Below are positions 32,363 to 43,114 of a stretch of 64,000 nt of DNA, piece after piece. The stretch covers positions 1 to 64,000 of the forward strand of contig CACMJS010000004.1 of NCBI GenBank assembly GCA_902614085.1. Reading direction: 5' to 3'. A program made the translations under genes and the position numbers. The notes under the pieces are model-generated. The model had not been told where the DNA came from and ran no database searches. It saw nothing but the letters and a program-made list of their open reading frames with translations. Each line of letters begins with the position of its first letter. Positions within the stretch are counted from its first letter, which is position 1. This stretch comes from an uncultured Alphaproteobacteria bacterium (lineage in GTDB: Bacteria > Pseudomonadota > Alphaproteobacteria > HIMB59 > GCA-002718135).

Positions 32363-33120
32363 TGAAATTTCATTTTTTATCATCAAACAATCCTGAAGCA
32401 AAAAATACAGAAAAAAAACTAACAGAATTATTTGGACAAAATTCTGTTGAAGATGCCGACTACATTATTCCAATTGGAGGCGACGGATTACTTTTAAAAT
32501 CACTTCACAATTTTAATAAACTAAACAAACCATTTTTTGGAATAAACTTTGGTTCAATTGGGTTTTTAATGAATAATCTTAGTAATGAAAATTTAAATGA
32601 CATGATTATCAATGCTAAAAAATCTACTTTTAAACCATTAAAAATGACTGCACAAAGTGTTAATAATGAAATCTTTGAGGCATATGCATATAATGAAGTT
32701 TCTCTTATGAGGCAGACTCATTTGGCATCAAAAATTAAAATCAAAATAAATGAGAAAGTAAAAATGGAAGAATTGATATGTGATGGCGTTTTGTTATCTA
32801 CATCAGCTGGAAGTACAGCTTATAATCTATCCGCACATGGCAGTATTCTACCTTTAGACTCAAATATACTTGCATTAACTCCAATTAGTGCCTTTAGACC
32901 AAGGAGATGGAGAGGTGCTCTGTTATCTGAAATTAGTAAAATTGATTTTGAAGTGTTAAATCATGATGAACGCTCATCTAGTGTAACTGCAGATAATGTT
33001 GAATTTAGAGATATTAGTAAAGTGAATATTGTTTCTTCAGATGACAATAAATGCACTGTATTGTTCGATAGTAAGCATTCTATTGAAGATAAAATTTTAA
33101 ATGAGCAATTTAATTATTAA
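32362..33120 (+). CDS. nadK: NAD kinase
   Basis: IPIGGDGLLLKSLH, GINFGSIGFLMN, STSAGSTAYNLSAHG. Confidence 0.93.
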   Translation: MKFHFLSSNNPEAKNTEKKLTELFGQNSVEDADYIIPIGGDGLLLKSLHNFNKLNKPFFGINFGSIGFLMNNLSNENLNDMIINAKKSTFKPLKMTAQSVNNEIFEAYAYNEVSLMRQTHLASKIKIKINEKVKMEELICDGVLLSTSAGSTAYNLSAHGSILPLDSNILALTPISAFRPRRWRGALLSEISKIDFEVLNHDERSSSVTADNVEFRDISKVNIVSSDDNKCTVLFDSKHSIEDKILNEQFNY

Positions 33121-33122
33121 GA

Positions 33123-33497
33123 TCAAATTTTTTTAAAAACACATATCTTGTTACCATCTAAATCTCTTAAATATGCATAATAATCTTTACCATGTCTGGG
33201 ACCAGGCATCCCCTCATCTTTTGCTCCAAGACTTATTCCAATATTATAAAATTCATTAACATTTTTTTTAGAATTAGCTTTAAAAGTAATCATTGTACCA
33301 TTTCCTATGGTTGCTTTTTTTTTGTTATGAGGTCTAATCAAGTATAATTCTATTTTTTTAGGTGTTTCTTTTTTAGCATAACCAAAATAACGATGATGAG
33401 ATAATACTTTTTTAATTTTTAGAGGTTTTAAAATTTTACTATAAAATGCAGATGATTTTTTTAAATTATTTGTTCCAATAGTAATAAAAGCAAACAT
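33123..33497 (-). CDS. VOC/glyoxalase-family protein
   Basis: MFAFITIGTNNLKKSSAFYSKILKPL ... YYAYLRDLDGNKICVF. Confidence 0.85.
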   Translation of the reverse strand: MFAFITIGTNNLKKSSAFYSKILKPLKIKKVLSHHRYFGYAKKETPKKIELYLIRPHNKKKATIGNGTMITFKANSKKNVNEFYNIGISLGAKDEGMPGPRHGKDYYAYLRDLDGNKICVFKKI

Positions 33498-33508
33498 AAT
33501 TTAGTGAT

Positions 33509-33593
33509 TGGTAGCCTCGGCCGGACTTGAACCGGCACTCCCAAAAGGGCAAGGATTTTAAGTCCTTTGTGTCTACCATTCCACCACGAGGCC
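33509..33593 (-). tRNA. tRNA-Leu (anticodon UAA), CCA encoded
   Basis: Reverse complement GGCCTCGTGGTGGAATGGTAGACACAAAGGACTTAAAATCCTT...GGTTCAAGTCCGGCCGAGGCTACCA; anticodon loop CTTAAAA, long variable arm typical of Leu. Confidence 0.95.
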
Positions 33594-33609
33594 TATTTCT
33601 GGACTAATA

Positions 33610-34356
33610 TCAAACTATGGAACTTTTTCCACCATTTAATTCAATCATCTTAGTTATATCATCAACTATTGGTTGAATAGATTTCATCTCCCATGATGAA
33701 ACAACTATGTTAACGCCGCCTGTTTTAGCTGCAAGATTAAAATATGGGTAACTACCGATTGATGCATTTGTATAATTGTTTTGAATATTTTTTAAATTTT
33801 TTGCAATTTTACTTTCGTATAAATTAGTATTAATTGTTGTAACAAGCTTTGGTTCACCTTTTTTAATTTTTTTCATTAATTCCTCAAACATAACTTGCAT
33901 TATTTCTGGCACACCGGGTAAAACATAGATATTTTTTACAATAAATCCTGGTGCAGCGGTCATTGGATTTAAAATAAGCTCTGAACCAAATGGCATTTTG
34001 GCCATCCTTTGCCTGCTTTCATTAAATTCACCTTTTGGATAATAATTTTCAAGAATCTCAAAAGCCATTTTATTTGTTTCATATTGTAAATTAAAGGCTG
34101 CAGATATACTTTCTGAAGTGATATCATCATGAGTTGGTCCAATTCCCCCAGTAGTAAAAACATAAGAATATTTTGAGCTGTATTTTAATACGTTTTCTAT
34201 TATTGTTTTTTTATCATCCTGAATAACAATAACTTCTTCTAACTTAATACCAGCTTCTAATAATTTTTTTGCAATATAATTTGAGTTTGTATCTTGAGTT
34301 CTACCAGAAAGTATTTCATCACCAATAACAATAACACCTGCAGTAAAAGAACTCAT
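33610..34356 (-). CDS. CinA-N/MoCF-like molybdopterin-binding domain protein
   Basis: GVIVIGDEILSGRTQDTNSNYIAKKL, FTTGGIGPTHDDIT. Confidence 0.88.
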   Translation of the reverse strand: MSSFTAGVIVIGDEILSGRTQDTNSNYIAKKLLEAGIKLEEVIVIQDDKKTIIENVLKYSSKYSYVFTTGGIGPTHDDITSESISAAFNLQYETNKMAFEILENYYPKGEFNESRQRMAKMPFGSELILNPMTAAPGFIVKNIYVLPGVPEIMQVMFEELMKKIKKGEPKLVTTINTNLYESKIAKNLKNIQNNYTNASIGSYPYFNLAAKTGGVNIVVSSWEMKSIQPIVDDITKMIELNGGKSSIV

Positions 34357-34413
34357 ATGATTAATTGATATTTTCTATATATTATTTATTAATCGTAAGT
34401 AATTATTTTTTAA

Positions 34414-35208
34414 ATGAGAAACAACAATATCCCAATACATACAAAAAAAGATTTTGAAGGCATGAGGGAAGCTGGTTCTTTAGCTGCTGATGTTCTAGAT
34501 TCTTTATATGAAAAGATTGTTCCAGGTATCAGTACTCAAGAAATAAATGACATATGTCATAATCAAATTATTCAAAACAAAGCAATACCAGCTCCTTTAA
34601 ATTATAAAGGTTTTCCAAAATCAGTTTGTACATCTGTTAATCATGTTGTTTGCCATGGAATTCCTTCTGAAAGAAAAATTCTATCTGATGGCGATATAGT
34701 AAATGTAGATGTAACAGTTATTCTAAATGGTTGGCATGGTGATAGTTCCAGAATGTTTGTTGCAGGCAAGACAAATAAAAAAAATTATGATTTTTTAAAA
34801 ATAACTTATGAATCTTTATTAATTGGTATTAGTGAAGCTAAACCTGGTAAGCATATTGGTGATATTGGAAATAAAATTCAGAAACTTGCTGAAGGAAAAG
34901 GTTACTCTATAGTAAGAGATTTTTGTGGTCATGGAATTGGGAAAGAATTTCATACCCCACCTAGTGTTTTACACTTTGGAGAACCAGGTGAGGGACCAAT
35001 GTTAGAGCCTGGAATGTTTTTAACAATTGAGCCAATGATTAATTTAGGTGGGTGGCAAACAAAAATACTAAATGATGGATGGACAGCTGTAACAAAAGAT
35101 AAATCTTTATCTGCTCAATTCGAGCATACAATTGGAATAACAGAAGAAGGAAATGAAATATTTACGCTATCTAAAAATAATACATCTTTTCCAATAAAGG
35201 ATGTATAA
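34414..35208 (+). CDS. map: Methionine aminopeptidase type I
   Basis: FPKSVCTSVNHVVCHGIP, CGHGIGKEFHTPP, EPMI. Confidence 0.96.
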   Translation: MRNNNIPIHTKKDFEGMREAGSLAADVLDSLYEKIVPGISTQEINDICHNQIIQNKAIPAPLNYKGFPKSVCTSVNHVVCHGIPSERKILSDGDIVNVDVTVILNGWHGDSSRMFVAGKTNKKNYDFLKITYESLLIGISEAKPGKHIGDIGNKIQKLAEGKGYSIVRDFCGHGIGKEFHTPPSVLHFGEPGEGPMLEPGMFLTIEPMINLGGWQTKILNDGWTAVTKDKSLSAQFEHTIGITEEGNEIFTLSKNNTSFPIKDV

Positions 35209-35217
35209 GTAGATTAA

Positions 35218-36510
35218 ATGATACCTAGATATAATAGACCTAAAATTGAAAAGATTTGGTCATTAGAAAATAAATTTACAATTTGGACAGAGATTGAGTG
35301 TTTGATTGCAGAAAAACAAGCAATGCTCGGCGTTATTCCTAAAAAAGCTTCAAAAGAAATAAGAAATAAAGCAAAATTTAATGTTAAAGAAATAGAAAAA
35401 ATTGAAAAAGAAACAAAACATGATGTTGTTGCTTATATTAATAATGTAAGCAAATATATTGGCGACTCATCAAAGTATTTTCATTTTGGTGTAACATCAA
35501 GTGATATTATTGATACTTCATTTTCTGTACAACTTAAGCAAACCTCGGAAATAATAAGAAAAAGTTTAGTAGAATGTATTCAAAGTTTAAAAATCAAATC
35601 TAAAAAATATAAAGACACATTAATGATTGGAAGAAGTCATGGGATACATGCTGAGCCTATTACTTTTGGATTAAAATTATCTTCTTTTTATTTTGAGTTT
35701 AAAAGAAATTTAGAAAGACTTGATCAGGCAATCAACGAAATATCTGTTTGTGCTATTTCTGGACCTGTTGGAACCTTTAATTCTATAGACCCTCGAGTTC
35801 AAGATTATGTGGCAAAAAAACTTAAACTAAATTCTGAAGATGTATCAACTCAAGTAATTCCAAGAGACAGGCATGCTTATTTTTTCTCAGTACTAGGGAT
35901 TTTAGCATCTTCTATTGAAAGATTTGCTGTGGAAATTCGAAATCTACAAAAAACAGAAGTATTAGAAGTTGAAGAAAGTTTTTCTTCTAACCAAAAAGGT
36001 TCTTCTGCAATGCCTCACAAACGTAATCCGGTATTGAGTGAGAACTTAACAGGTATTTCACGATATATTAGAAGTGGTGTAATACCTTCTCTAGAAAATG
36101 TCGTACTTTGGCACGAGAGAGATATTAGTCATTCTAGTGTTGAAAGAATTATGACTCCAGATATTACAATTGCAACTGATTTTGCACTGAATCGTTTAAA
36201 TGGAATTATAAAGAATTTAAAAGTCTATCCAAAAAATATGTTAAAAAATTTGAATATGCTTGGAGGCTTACATAGAACTCACAATATTATGTTAAAATTA
36301 ATTGAAAAAGGACTGAAGAGACAACAAGCTTATAAAATTGTTCAAGAAAGTGCCATGGAAACATGGAATAATAATAAGAATTTTTCCCAAGTTTTTCAAA
36401 AAAATACAGAATTAAATAAAATATTAAATTCAAAAGAAATCATGAAAATCATTAAAGATGATAATGATCTAAAGAAAATAGATTGGATTTTTAAAAATAA
36501 AATTAAATAG
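35218..36510 (+). CDS. purB: Adenylosuccinate lyase
   Basis: SSDIIDTS, GRSHGIHAEP, GSSAMPHKRNPVLSE. Confidence 0.96.
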   Translation: MIPRYNRPKIEKIWSLENKFTIWTEIECLIAEKQAMLGVIPKKASKEIRNKAKFNVKEIEKIEKETKHDVVAYINNVSKYIGDSSKYFHFGVTSSDIIDTSFSVQLKQTSEIIRKSLVECIQSLKIKSKKYKDTLMIGRSHGIHAEPITFGLKLSSFYFEFKRNLERLDQAINEISVCAISGPVGTFNSIDPRVQDYVAKKLKLNSEDVSTQVIPRDRHAYFFSVLGILASSIERFAVEIRNLQKTEVLEVEESFSSNQKGSSAMPHKRNPVLSENLTGISRYIRSGVIPSLENVVLWHERDISHSSVERIMTPDITIATDFALNRLNGIIKNLKVYPKNMLKNLNMLGGLHRTHNIMLKLIEKGLKRQQAYKIVQESAMETWNNNKNFSQVFQKNTELNKILNSKEIMKIIKDDNDLKKIDWIFKNKIK

Positions 36511-36547
36511 TCTTTATTTTTACTAATATCTGAACTATTTTATAGGT

Positions 36548-36778
36548 ATGCCAATGACTGTCGAACAAATAGAGCAATTTATTAAAGAAGCTATACCAGA
36601 TGCAACCGTTGAGATTGAAGATCTTAAAGGAGATGGTGATCATTACAGTGCTACAGTAACATCAAAATCTTTTTCTGGAAAAACAAGAGTAGAACAACAT
36701 AAGATGGTTTATGATGCTTTTAATGGTAAAATGGGTAGTGATTTGCACGCACTTAAGCTAAAAACTGTAACGGAGTAA
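36548..36778 (+). CDS. BolA family protein
   Basis: 76 aa; GDGDHYSATVTSKSFSGKTRVEQHKMVYDAF; next to monothiol glutaredoxin. Confidence 0.93.
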   Translation: MPMTVEQIEQFIKEAIPDATVEIEDLKGDGDHYSATVTSKSFSGKTRVEQHKMVYDAFNGKMGSDLHALKLKTVTE

Positions 36779-36780
36779 TA

Positions 36781-37122
36781 ATGAATAATAACGACCATGT
36801 ATCTCAAAATATAGAAAATGAAATTAACTCTAATGATGTAACGCTTTTCATGAAGGGTACCCCCGTATTTCCAATGTGTGGATTTTCTGCAAGAGTAGTT
36901 GAAATATTAAATAAAGTAGGTGTTAAATTTGGAAGTGTGAATGTTTTAGAGAGTGATGAAATGAGAGAAGGTATTAAAATATATTCTAATTGGCCAACCA
37001 TACCACAACTTTATGTTAAGAAAGAATTTATAGGTGGTTGTGATATCATAACTGAAATGTTTGAAAGTGGTGAATTGTTAGAATTATTCAATACAAATGG
37101 AATAGACGTAAATCCGTCCTAG
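36781..37122 (+). CDS. grxD: Monothiol glutaredoxin, Grx4/GrxD family
   Basis: FMKGTPVFPMCGFSARVVEIL (CGFS), NWPTIPQLYVKKEFIGGCDI. Confidence 0.95.
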   Translation: MNNNDHVSQNIENEINSNDVTLFMKGTPVFPMCGFSARVVEILNKVGVKFGSVNVLESDEMREGIKIYSNWPTIPQLYVKKEFIGGCDIITEMFESGELLELFNTNGIDVNPS

Positions 37123-37123
37123 T

Positions 37124-38023
37124 TTGTTAAATAATAAATTTTCTAAAGGTGTAATATTTTCCTGCATTGCAGCAATTTTTTGGGGGCTTCCACAACCCCT
37201 TTTTTTTAATGAATTAAATCACGTTGAGACTATTGAAGTTGTAGCTCATAGAGGTTTCTGGTCATTTATCTTTTTATTTTTATTATTAATTTTAATCTCA
37301 AACATAAGTGATTTTATTGAAATATTTAAATCTAGAAAAAGAATTTTTATTTTAACAATTACAGCTTTTCTTATTGCAGGTAACTGGGCAGGTTTTATTT
37401 ATTCTGTAGGACAAGAAAGAGTTCAGGATGCATCAATGGGTTACTTTATTACTCCAATGATAAGTATTGTTCTTGGTTATTTTTTTTTAAATGAGAAAAT
37501 AACTAAGCCTAAATTTGCATCCGTATGTCTTATGTTTTCAGGTATATTATTCTTATTTATTAATTTAAATCAATTTCCATTCCTAATAATTTGGATTGGA
37601 ACCTCATGGGCAATATATGGATTGTTAAGAAAACAGGTAAATGTTAATCCTTCAATTGGTTTACTATATGAGACTTTCATAATATCTTTAATATCTATCC
37701 CATACTTAGTTTATTTATTTTTACAAAATGAAAATAGTATCTTTAGTATTGATTTGAAGACATCATTATTTTTAATTCTTACGGGAGCTGTAACGATTTT
37801 TCCTTTATTTTTTTTTAATTTGGGTTTAAAATTTATTCAATTAGGTCTTGCTGGAGTTTTATTTTACTTAGCACCGACATTTCATTTTATAACTTCAGTA
37901 TTTATTCTTAATGAAGAAATTTTACAAATTAAGCTGGTATCTTTTATAATTATTTGGATAGGAATAATAATTTATATTTATGATAGTTATAAAAAAGAAA
38001 TTATCTTGAATAATACTCAATAA
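37124..38023 (+). CDS. rarD: EamA-family transporter, RarD-like (TTG start)
   Basis: About 10 TM helices; [45 protein letters not shown] typical of RarD. Confidence 0.88.
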   Translation: MLNNKFSKGVIFSCIAAIFWGLPQPLFFNELNHVETIEVVAHRGFWSFIFLFLLLILISNISDFIEIFKSRKRIFILTITAFLIAGNWAGFIYSVGQERVQDASMGYFITPMISIVLGYFFLNEKITKPKFASVCLMFSGILFLFINLNQFPFLIIWIGTSWAIYGLLRKQVNVNPSIGLLYETFIISLISIPYLVYLFLQNENSIFSIDLKTSLFLILTGAVTIFPLFFFNLGLKFIQLGLAGVLFYLAPTFHFITSVFILNEEILQIKLVSFIIIWIGIIIYIYDSYKKEIILNNTQ

Positions 38024-38621
38024 CTAAATTAGGTTCCATTGTTACAGGATAAGGAACATCATGAATTAGAGGTGCTCTTAAAAAACGCCCTTTCAGCTCT
38101 TTAACATCAACTTCTAAGTATTCTGGAATTTCTCTTTCTTGTGAACTAACTGATTCTACAATTAAGTTAATTTCTTTACTTTTATCTCTTATTGAGATTT
38201 CATCTCCGTCGCTAACACTATAAGATGGAATATTAACTCTTTTTCCATTGACCTTTACATGACCATGATTAACTAGCTGTCTTGCAGAAAAAATTGTAGG
38301 TACGAATTTCATTCTATAGACTGTAGCATCCAATCTTCTTTCTAAAAGTTCAATTAAAATCTGACTTGTATCACCTTTAATATTAGAAGCTTTTTTAAAA
38401 ATATTTCTAAATTGTCTTTCAGTTAAATCACCGTAATAAAATTTAAGTTTTTGCTTAGCAAATAACTGATTTCCGTAATCTGATAGTTTTTTTCTTTGTC
38501 CCTGCACACCATGCTGACCAGGCTTTGAGTTTCTTCTATTAAATGGGCTTTTAGGTCTACCCCACAAGTTAACACCTAATCTTCTATCAATTTTATATTT
38601 AGCGCTATGTCTTTTTGTCAT
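38001..38621 (-). CDS. rpsD: 30S ribosomal protein S4
   Basis: [33 protein letters not shown]4 RNA-binding domain [19 protein letters not shown]. Confidence 0.98.
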   Translation of the reverse strand: MTKRHSAKYKIDRRLGVNLWGRPKSPFNRRNSKPGQHGVQGQRKKLSDYGNQLFAKQKLKFYYGDLTERQFRNIFKKASNIKGDTSQILIELLERRLDATVYRMKFVPTIFSARQLVNHGHVKVNGKRVNIPSYSVSDGDEISIRDKSKEINLIVESVSSQEREIPEYLEVDVKELKGRFLRAPLIHDVPYPVTMEPNLVIEYYSR

Positions 38622-38684
38622 TATTATGTGGGGTATATAGTGATTTAAAGTACTATGTCAAATTTAATATGCTCAATTTTTGGC

Positions 38685-39395
38685 TTATTTGTTAAGTTTT
38701 TTAGTAATTCCCCATAAAGTTTGCAATTCTTTCTTTGTTAGAGGAATTTTTGTAAAAATACTGTAAATATTATTTTTCATACTTTCCTTTTTTTCTCTTG
38801 GAATAAAAAAATTCTTATTTTCAAGATTTTCAAATATATAATTTAAGAATTTAGATAATTGGCGCTTACTAATATTATCTTTTTCAATGGTGGTAGAAAC
38901 TGTATTTTTAAAATTATTCAATTCAAATAATTTATGACATAAAATAGTAACTGCGTGAGAAAGGTTTAATGAATTACTTTTACTACTTGTTTCTATAGTA
39001 AAAATAATATCAGATAATCTCAAATCCTCATTTGAAAGTCCTGAATTTTCAGGACCAAAAAGTATTGCTGTTTTTTTATTAACAATAATTTTTCTTTTAA
39101 TGAATTTAAAATTACTAGTAAAACTTTTTTCCAAATATCTTCTTCTATTCGTTGTGGCTACAACATAAGAAAAATTAGAAAGTGCAATTTCTAAATCATC
39201 ATAAACTTTAATATTCTTAATAATTTTCGTTGCTTTTTTTGCTGCATTTATTGATTTATTGTTTAACCAGTTATCTCTTGGTGAAACAATAATTAGATCT
39301 TTTAGGCCAAAGTTGTGCATTACACGAGCAACCATTCCAATATTTTCAGGAAGTTGAGGTCTAACTAAAATTATGCTAGGATTTTTTGGAGTCAA
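38685..39395 (-). CDS. trmJ: tRNA/rRNA methyltransferase, TrmJ-like SpoU family
   Basis: ILVRPQLPENIGMVARVMHNFGL, LFGPENSGLSNEDL, SLNLSHAVTILCHKLFE. Confidence 0.88.
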   Translation of the reverse strand: MTPKNPSIILVRPQLPENIGMVARVMHNFGLKDLIIVSPRDNWLNNKSINAAKKATKIIKNIKVYDDLEIALSNFSYVVATTNRRRYLEKSFTSNFKFIKRKIIVNKKTAILFGPENSGLSNEDLRLSDIIFTIETSSKSNSLNLSHAVTILCHKLFELNNFKNTVSTTIEKDNISKRQLSKFLNYIFENLENKNFFIPREKKESMKNNIYSIFTKIPLTKKELQTLWGITKKLNK

Positions 39396-40978
39396 TTTTT
39401 ATTCTTTAAATCATTAAATAGCTTAAAAGTAATGCTATCAAAAATAGCGCTATAAGATGCATCAATAATATTTGGAGATACGCCAATAGTTGTCCAATGT
39501 GTATTAGTGGAATCAGAAGACTCAATTAAAACTCTTGTGATAGCACCGGTACCTTTTTCTGATGAAAGAATCATAACTTTGTAATCAGTTAACTTTAAAT
39601 CTTTGAGATCAGGATAATAATCAATTAAGGCTTTTCTTAATGCACTATCAATAGCATTTACTGGACCATTTCCAGTACCCACTGTCATCATATTTGAATC
39701 TTTAACTTTTAAAAATACTGTAGCCTCTGCTTCAGTAACAATTTCACCTTTAGCATTCCATCTTCTTTCATCTGTGACTCTAAATTTTTCTAAATTATAA
39801 AAATCCTGAAAATGACCAAGATGACGTCTTACTAATAATTCAAAACTAGCTAAAGCAGTATCAAATGAATATCCTTCTGATTCTTTTTCCTTGATAATCT
39901 CTAAGATATTGTTGATTTCATTTTTAGGTAGATCAATATTAATCTTATTTAATTGATTTAATATATTAGATCTTCCTGCCTGATTAGAAATTACAACGTT
40001 TCTAGAATTACCAACTATTTCTGGCTTAATATGTTCATAAGTTGAAGAATTTTTTTCTATTGCAGATGCATGCAACCCACCTTTATGAGAGAAAGCGTGA
40101 TCTCCAACATATGGAGCATTTTTTCTTGAAGGCATGTTAAGAATATCATCTAATGTTCTAGAAATATGAATTAAATTTTTTAATTTATCTTTAGAAATAT
40201 TTGTTTTATATTTTGTTTTTAGAACCAAAGATGGAATTAAGGAAATTAAATTTGTATTTCCGCATCTTTCTCCTAAACCGTTAATTGTGCCCTGTATCTG
40301 TCTTGCTCCAGCATTAATAGCTGCTAATGCATTTGCAACTGCATTATCAGTATCATTGTGAGCATGTATACCAACATTTTGACCTGGTATAACCTTTACT
40401 ACTTCTAAAACAATATTGTAAATTTCATCTGGAAGAGTTCCACCATTTGTATCACAAAGAACAACCCATCTTGCACCAGCTTCATACGCTGCTTTAATAC
40501 AATTCAATGCAAAGTCTTTATTTTCTTTAAAGCCATCAAAAAAATGTTCTGCATCAAAAATTGGCTCTTTGTTTTTATTTTTTATTGATTGAATACTATC
40601 ACTGATCATTTTTAAATTTTCATCTTCAGATATTTCTAAAGCATTTTTTACGTGAAATGATGATGATTTACCTACAATACAAACACAACTTGCACTTGAA
40701 TTAATAAGTGCATTTAATCCTGGATCGTTATCTGCACTTCTACCTGGTCTTCTTGTCATACCAAAGGCAGTCAATTTACTTTTTGAAAATTTTGTATTTC
40801 TTGAAAAAAAATCATTATCGGTAGGATTTGCTCCCGGCCATCCACCTTCAATGTAATCTATTCCTAAATCATCAAGATGTTGAGATATATTCATTTTATC
40901 ACTAACAGAAAAATTAACTCCTGTTGTTTGCTGACCATCTCTAAGTGTGGTATCGAATAAATATACTTTATCTTCCAT
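39392..40978 (-). CDS. cimA: Citramalate synthase CimA (isopropylmalate/homocitrate synthase family)
   Basis: LFDTTLRDGQQTTGVNFSV, HAHNDTDNAVANALAAINAGARQIQGTINGLGERCGN, about 528 aa, LeuA-type C-terminal domain. Confidence 0.9.
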   Translation of the reverse strand: MEDKVYLFDTTLRDGQQTTGVNFSVSDKMNISQHLDDLGIDYIEGGWPGANPTDNDFFSRNTKFSKSKLTAFGMTRRPGRSADNDPGLNALINSSASCVCIVGKSSSFHVKNALEISEDENLKMISDSIQSIKNKNKEPIFDAEHFFDGFKENKDFALNCIKAAYEAGARWVVLCDTNGGTLPDEIYNIVLEVVKVIPGQNVGIHAHNDTDNAVANALAAINAGARQIQGTINGLGERCGNTNLISLIPSLVLKTKYKTNISKDKLKNLIHISRTLDDILNMPSRKNAPYVGDHAFSHKGGLHASAIEKNSSTYEHIKPEIVGNSRNVVISNQAGRSNILNQLNKINIDLPKNEINNILEIIKEKESEGYSFDTALASFELLVRRHLGHFQDFYNLEKFRVTDERRWNAKGEIVTEAEATVFLKVKDSNMMTVGTGNGPVNAIDSALRKALIDYYPDLKDLKLTDYKVMILSSEKGTGAITRVLIESSDSTNTHWTTIGVSPNIIDASYSAIFDSITFKLFNDLKNKN

Positions 40979-41016
40979 AATTACTTGATCGCTAATAGAG
41001 TATAAATTTAAATTTA

Positions 41017-42351
41017 CTAGATTTTTCCAAGTTTTTGCAAAATTCCGTTTCTATCAAACAATGGTAGTAGATATTTTAATTCGGGTCCATGAGATTTTCC
41101 TGTCAAAATCAACCTCAAAGGCATAAATAAATCTTTTCCTTTAAGCCCAGTTTTTTTGTTAATTTTTGATGTCCAATGATCCCATGTTGTTTCATCAAAA
41201 GGATCCTCGGGTAATTCATCAACTGCCGTATTAATAAAATTATCATCAATATTTAAATCTTTAGCATTATTTATTTTTGTAATTACTTCTTCCCATTCTT
41301 TAGCTTGATTAACAAATGAAATATTATTTTTAATAAAACGCCAAAAACTCTCTTTTTGAAAATTTGATTTTATATTTTTTAACTTATGACTAATCTCATT
41401 ATAACTAAATAATTTAATGGTATTTTCATTAAGATTTCTTAAGGATTCAATTGAAAATTTAGCAGAAGATCTAGATAAGCTTTGAATATCAAATTTTTTT
41501 ACTATTTCATTTAAATCTTTGATTGGATCAATATTACTGCTCGAACCAATAAAAAGAAAATAATTAAGTAAAGATATATTTTCGTATCCTTCGTCTCTAA
41601 AATTTTCAATTGAAAGACTTCCAAGTCTTTTGCTAAAACCCTTACCAGTTTCATCAACTAAGAATGGATGATGAGCAAATGATGGAATAGAAGATTCAAA
41701 AGCCTTGAAAATTTGAATATGATAAGCAGTATTAGCTATGTGGTCTTCCCCTCTAATAATATGCGTAATTTTTTCTTCAATATCATCAATGACTGAAGGT
41801 AAATGGTATAACAATGTTCCATCAGCTCTAATTAAAACAGGATCACTCAAATTTTTTGAATCAAATGAAACATCTCCTTTAATAATATCTTTCCAACCAA
41901 TATTTTCATGATCTAATTTGAATCTCCAATGGGGTTGTATTCCAGATTCTATTTTTTTTTCTACTTCTTCATCACTTAGATTTAATGATGATCTATCATA
42001 AATAGGTGGTTTCCCAGATGATAACAAAGATTTTTTCTTTAAAGCTAATTCCTCTTCTGTTTCAAAACATGGATACAGTCTTTTCTTTTGTTTTAGAATT
42101 TGGATTTTCTCATTGTAAATATGTTGTCTAGAGGACTGATTAAAAGTGTAACTCCAATTTAATCCAAGCCATTTAAGATCCTCTTTGATACTTGTCTCAA
42201 ATTCTTTAGAACTCCTATTGGCATCAGTATCATCAATTCTTAATACAAACTCACCTTTATTTTTTTGACAAAAAATCCAATTCAAAATTGCTGATCTAGC
42301 ATTACCGATATGTATTTTTCCTGTAGGGCTAGGAGCGAACCTACACTTCAT
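41017..42351 (-). CDS. gltX: Glutamate--tRNA ligase
   Basis: RFAPSPTGKIHIGNARSAILNW, LRIDDTDANRS, KGFSKRLGSLS (KMSKS equivalent). Confidence 0.94.
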   Translation of the reverse strand: MKCRFAPSPTGKIHIGNARSAILNWIFCQKNKGEFVLRIDDTDANRSSKEFETSIKEDLKWLGLNWSYTFNQSSRQHIYNEKIQILKQKKRLYPCFETEEELALKKKSLLSSGKPPIYDRSSLNLSDEEVEKKIESGIQPHWRFKLDHENIGWKDIIKGDVSFDSKNLSDPVLIRADGTLLYHLPSVIDDIEEKITHIIRGEDHIANTAYHIQIFKAFESSIPSFAHHPFLVDETGKGFSKRLGSLSIENFRDEGYENISLLNYFLFIGSSSNIDPIKDLNEIVKKFDIQSLSRSSAKFSIESLRNLNENTIKLFSYNEISHKLKNIKSNFQKESFWRFIKNNISFVNQAKEWEEVITKINNAKDLNIDDNFINTAVDELPEDPFDETTWDHWTSKINKKTGLKGKDLFMPLRLILTGKSHGPELKYLLPLFDRNGILQKLGKI

Positions 42352-42352
42352 A

Positions 42353-43093
42353 TTATTCTTTAGGAATTTCGCAAACAGGAATAGGCTTCATCTTATGAAG
42401 ATTTGGCTTTCTAATTTCTTCGTATCTACTGTAGTATTCACTAGACTTATTTTCCATTGCTTCTTCTAATTGCTTATATGAAAGACCAAGCTGGCTTTCA
42501 TCATTTCTACTATCATCCCATAAACCATCTGTCGGTGCTGCGCTAATAATATCTTTTATAACCCCAATTTCTTCAGCTAATTCCCACACCTCAGTTTTAG
42601 AACAATCTGCTATTGGCGATATATCTACACCTCCATCACCATATTTTGTATAAAATCCAACACCAAAATCTTCAACTTTATTTCCAGTACCAACAACTAT
42701 ACCATTATTACTTTGAGCTATTTGGTATAGAGTTACCATTCTTAGTCTAGATCTTGAATTTGCAAAAGCTAACTCACTATCAAAATTTTGCATCGTATTT
42801 TGAAATGTTTTAAAAACATTATCTAGCTCGATTATTTTTGTTTCTACATTTGGGTAATTTTGCTCTAAAAATTCTAAATGTCTTAAACTTAAATCATGTT
42901 GTGATGAATTTTGCTTAATAGGCATTGAAACAGCTATAGTTTTTAAACCAGTTTGAGCACATAAGGTGCTAGTAAGAGCTGAGTCCACTCCTCCTGACAC
43001 TCCAATTACTAGTGTAGTTGGATGATTATTTATAGATTTAGCGTAATCTTTAATCCAATTAGAAATGTATACGATTTTATCTTTTGAATTCAT
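42353..43093 (-). CDS. nadE: NAD+ synthase, ammonia-dependent type (no glutaminase domain)
   Basis: VIGVSGGVDSALTS, VVGTGNKVEDFGVGFYTKYGDGGVDISPIADCSKTEV; 246 aa only. Confidence 0.94.
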   Translation of the reverse strand: MNSKDKIVYISNWIKDYAKSINNHPTTLVIGVSGGVDSALTSTLCAQTGLKTIAVSMPIKQNSSQHDLSLRHLEFLEQNYPNVETKIIELDNVFKTFQNTMQNFDSELAFANSRSRLRMVTLYQIAQSNNGIVVGTGNKVEDFGVGFYTKYGDGGVDISPIADCSKTEVWELAEEIGVIKDIISAAPTDGLWDDSRNDESQLGLSYKQLEEAMENKSSEYYSRYEEIRKPNLHKMKPIPVCEIPKE

Positions 43094-43114
43094 AAGTAAT
43101 ATATAAATATAAAT

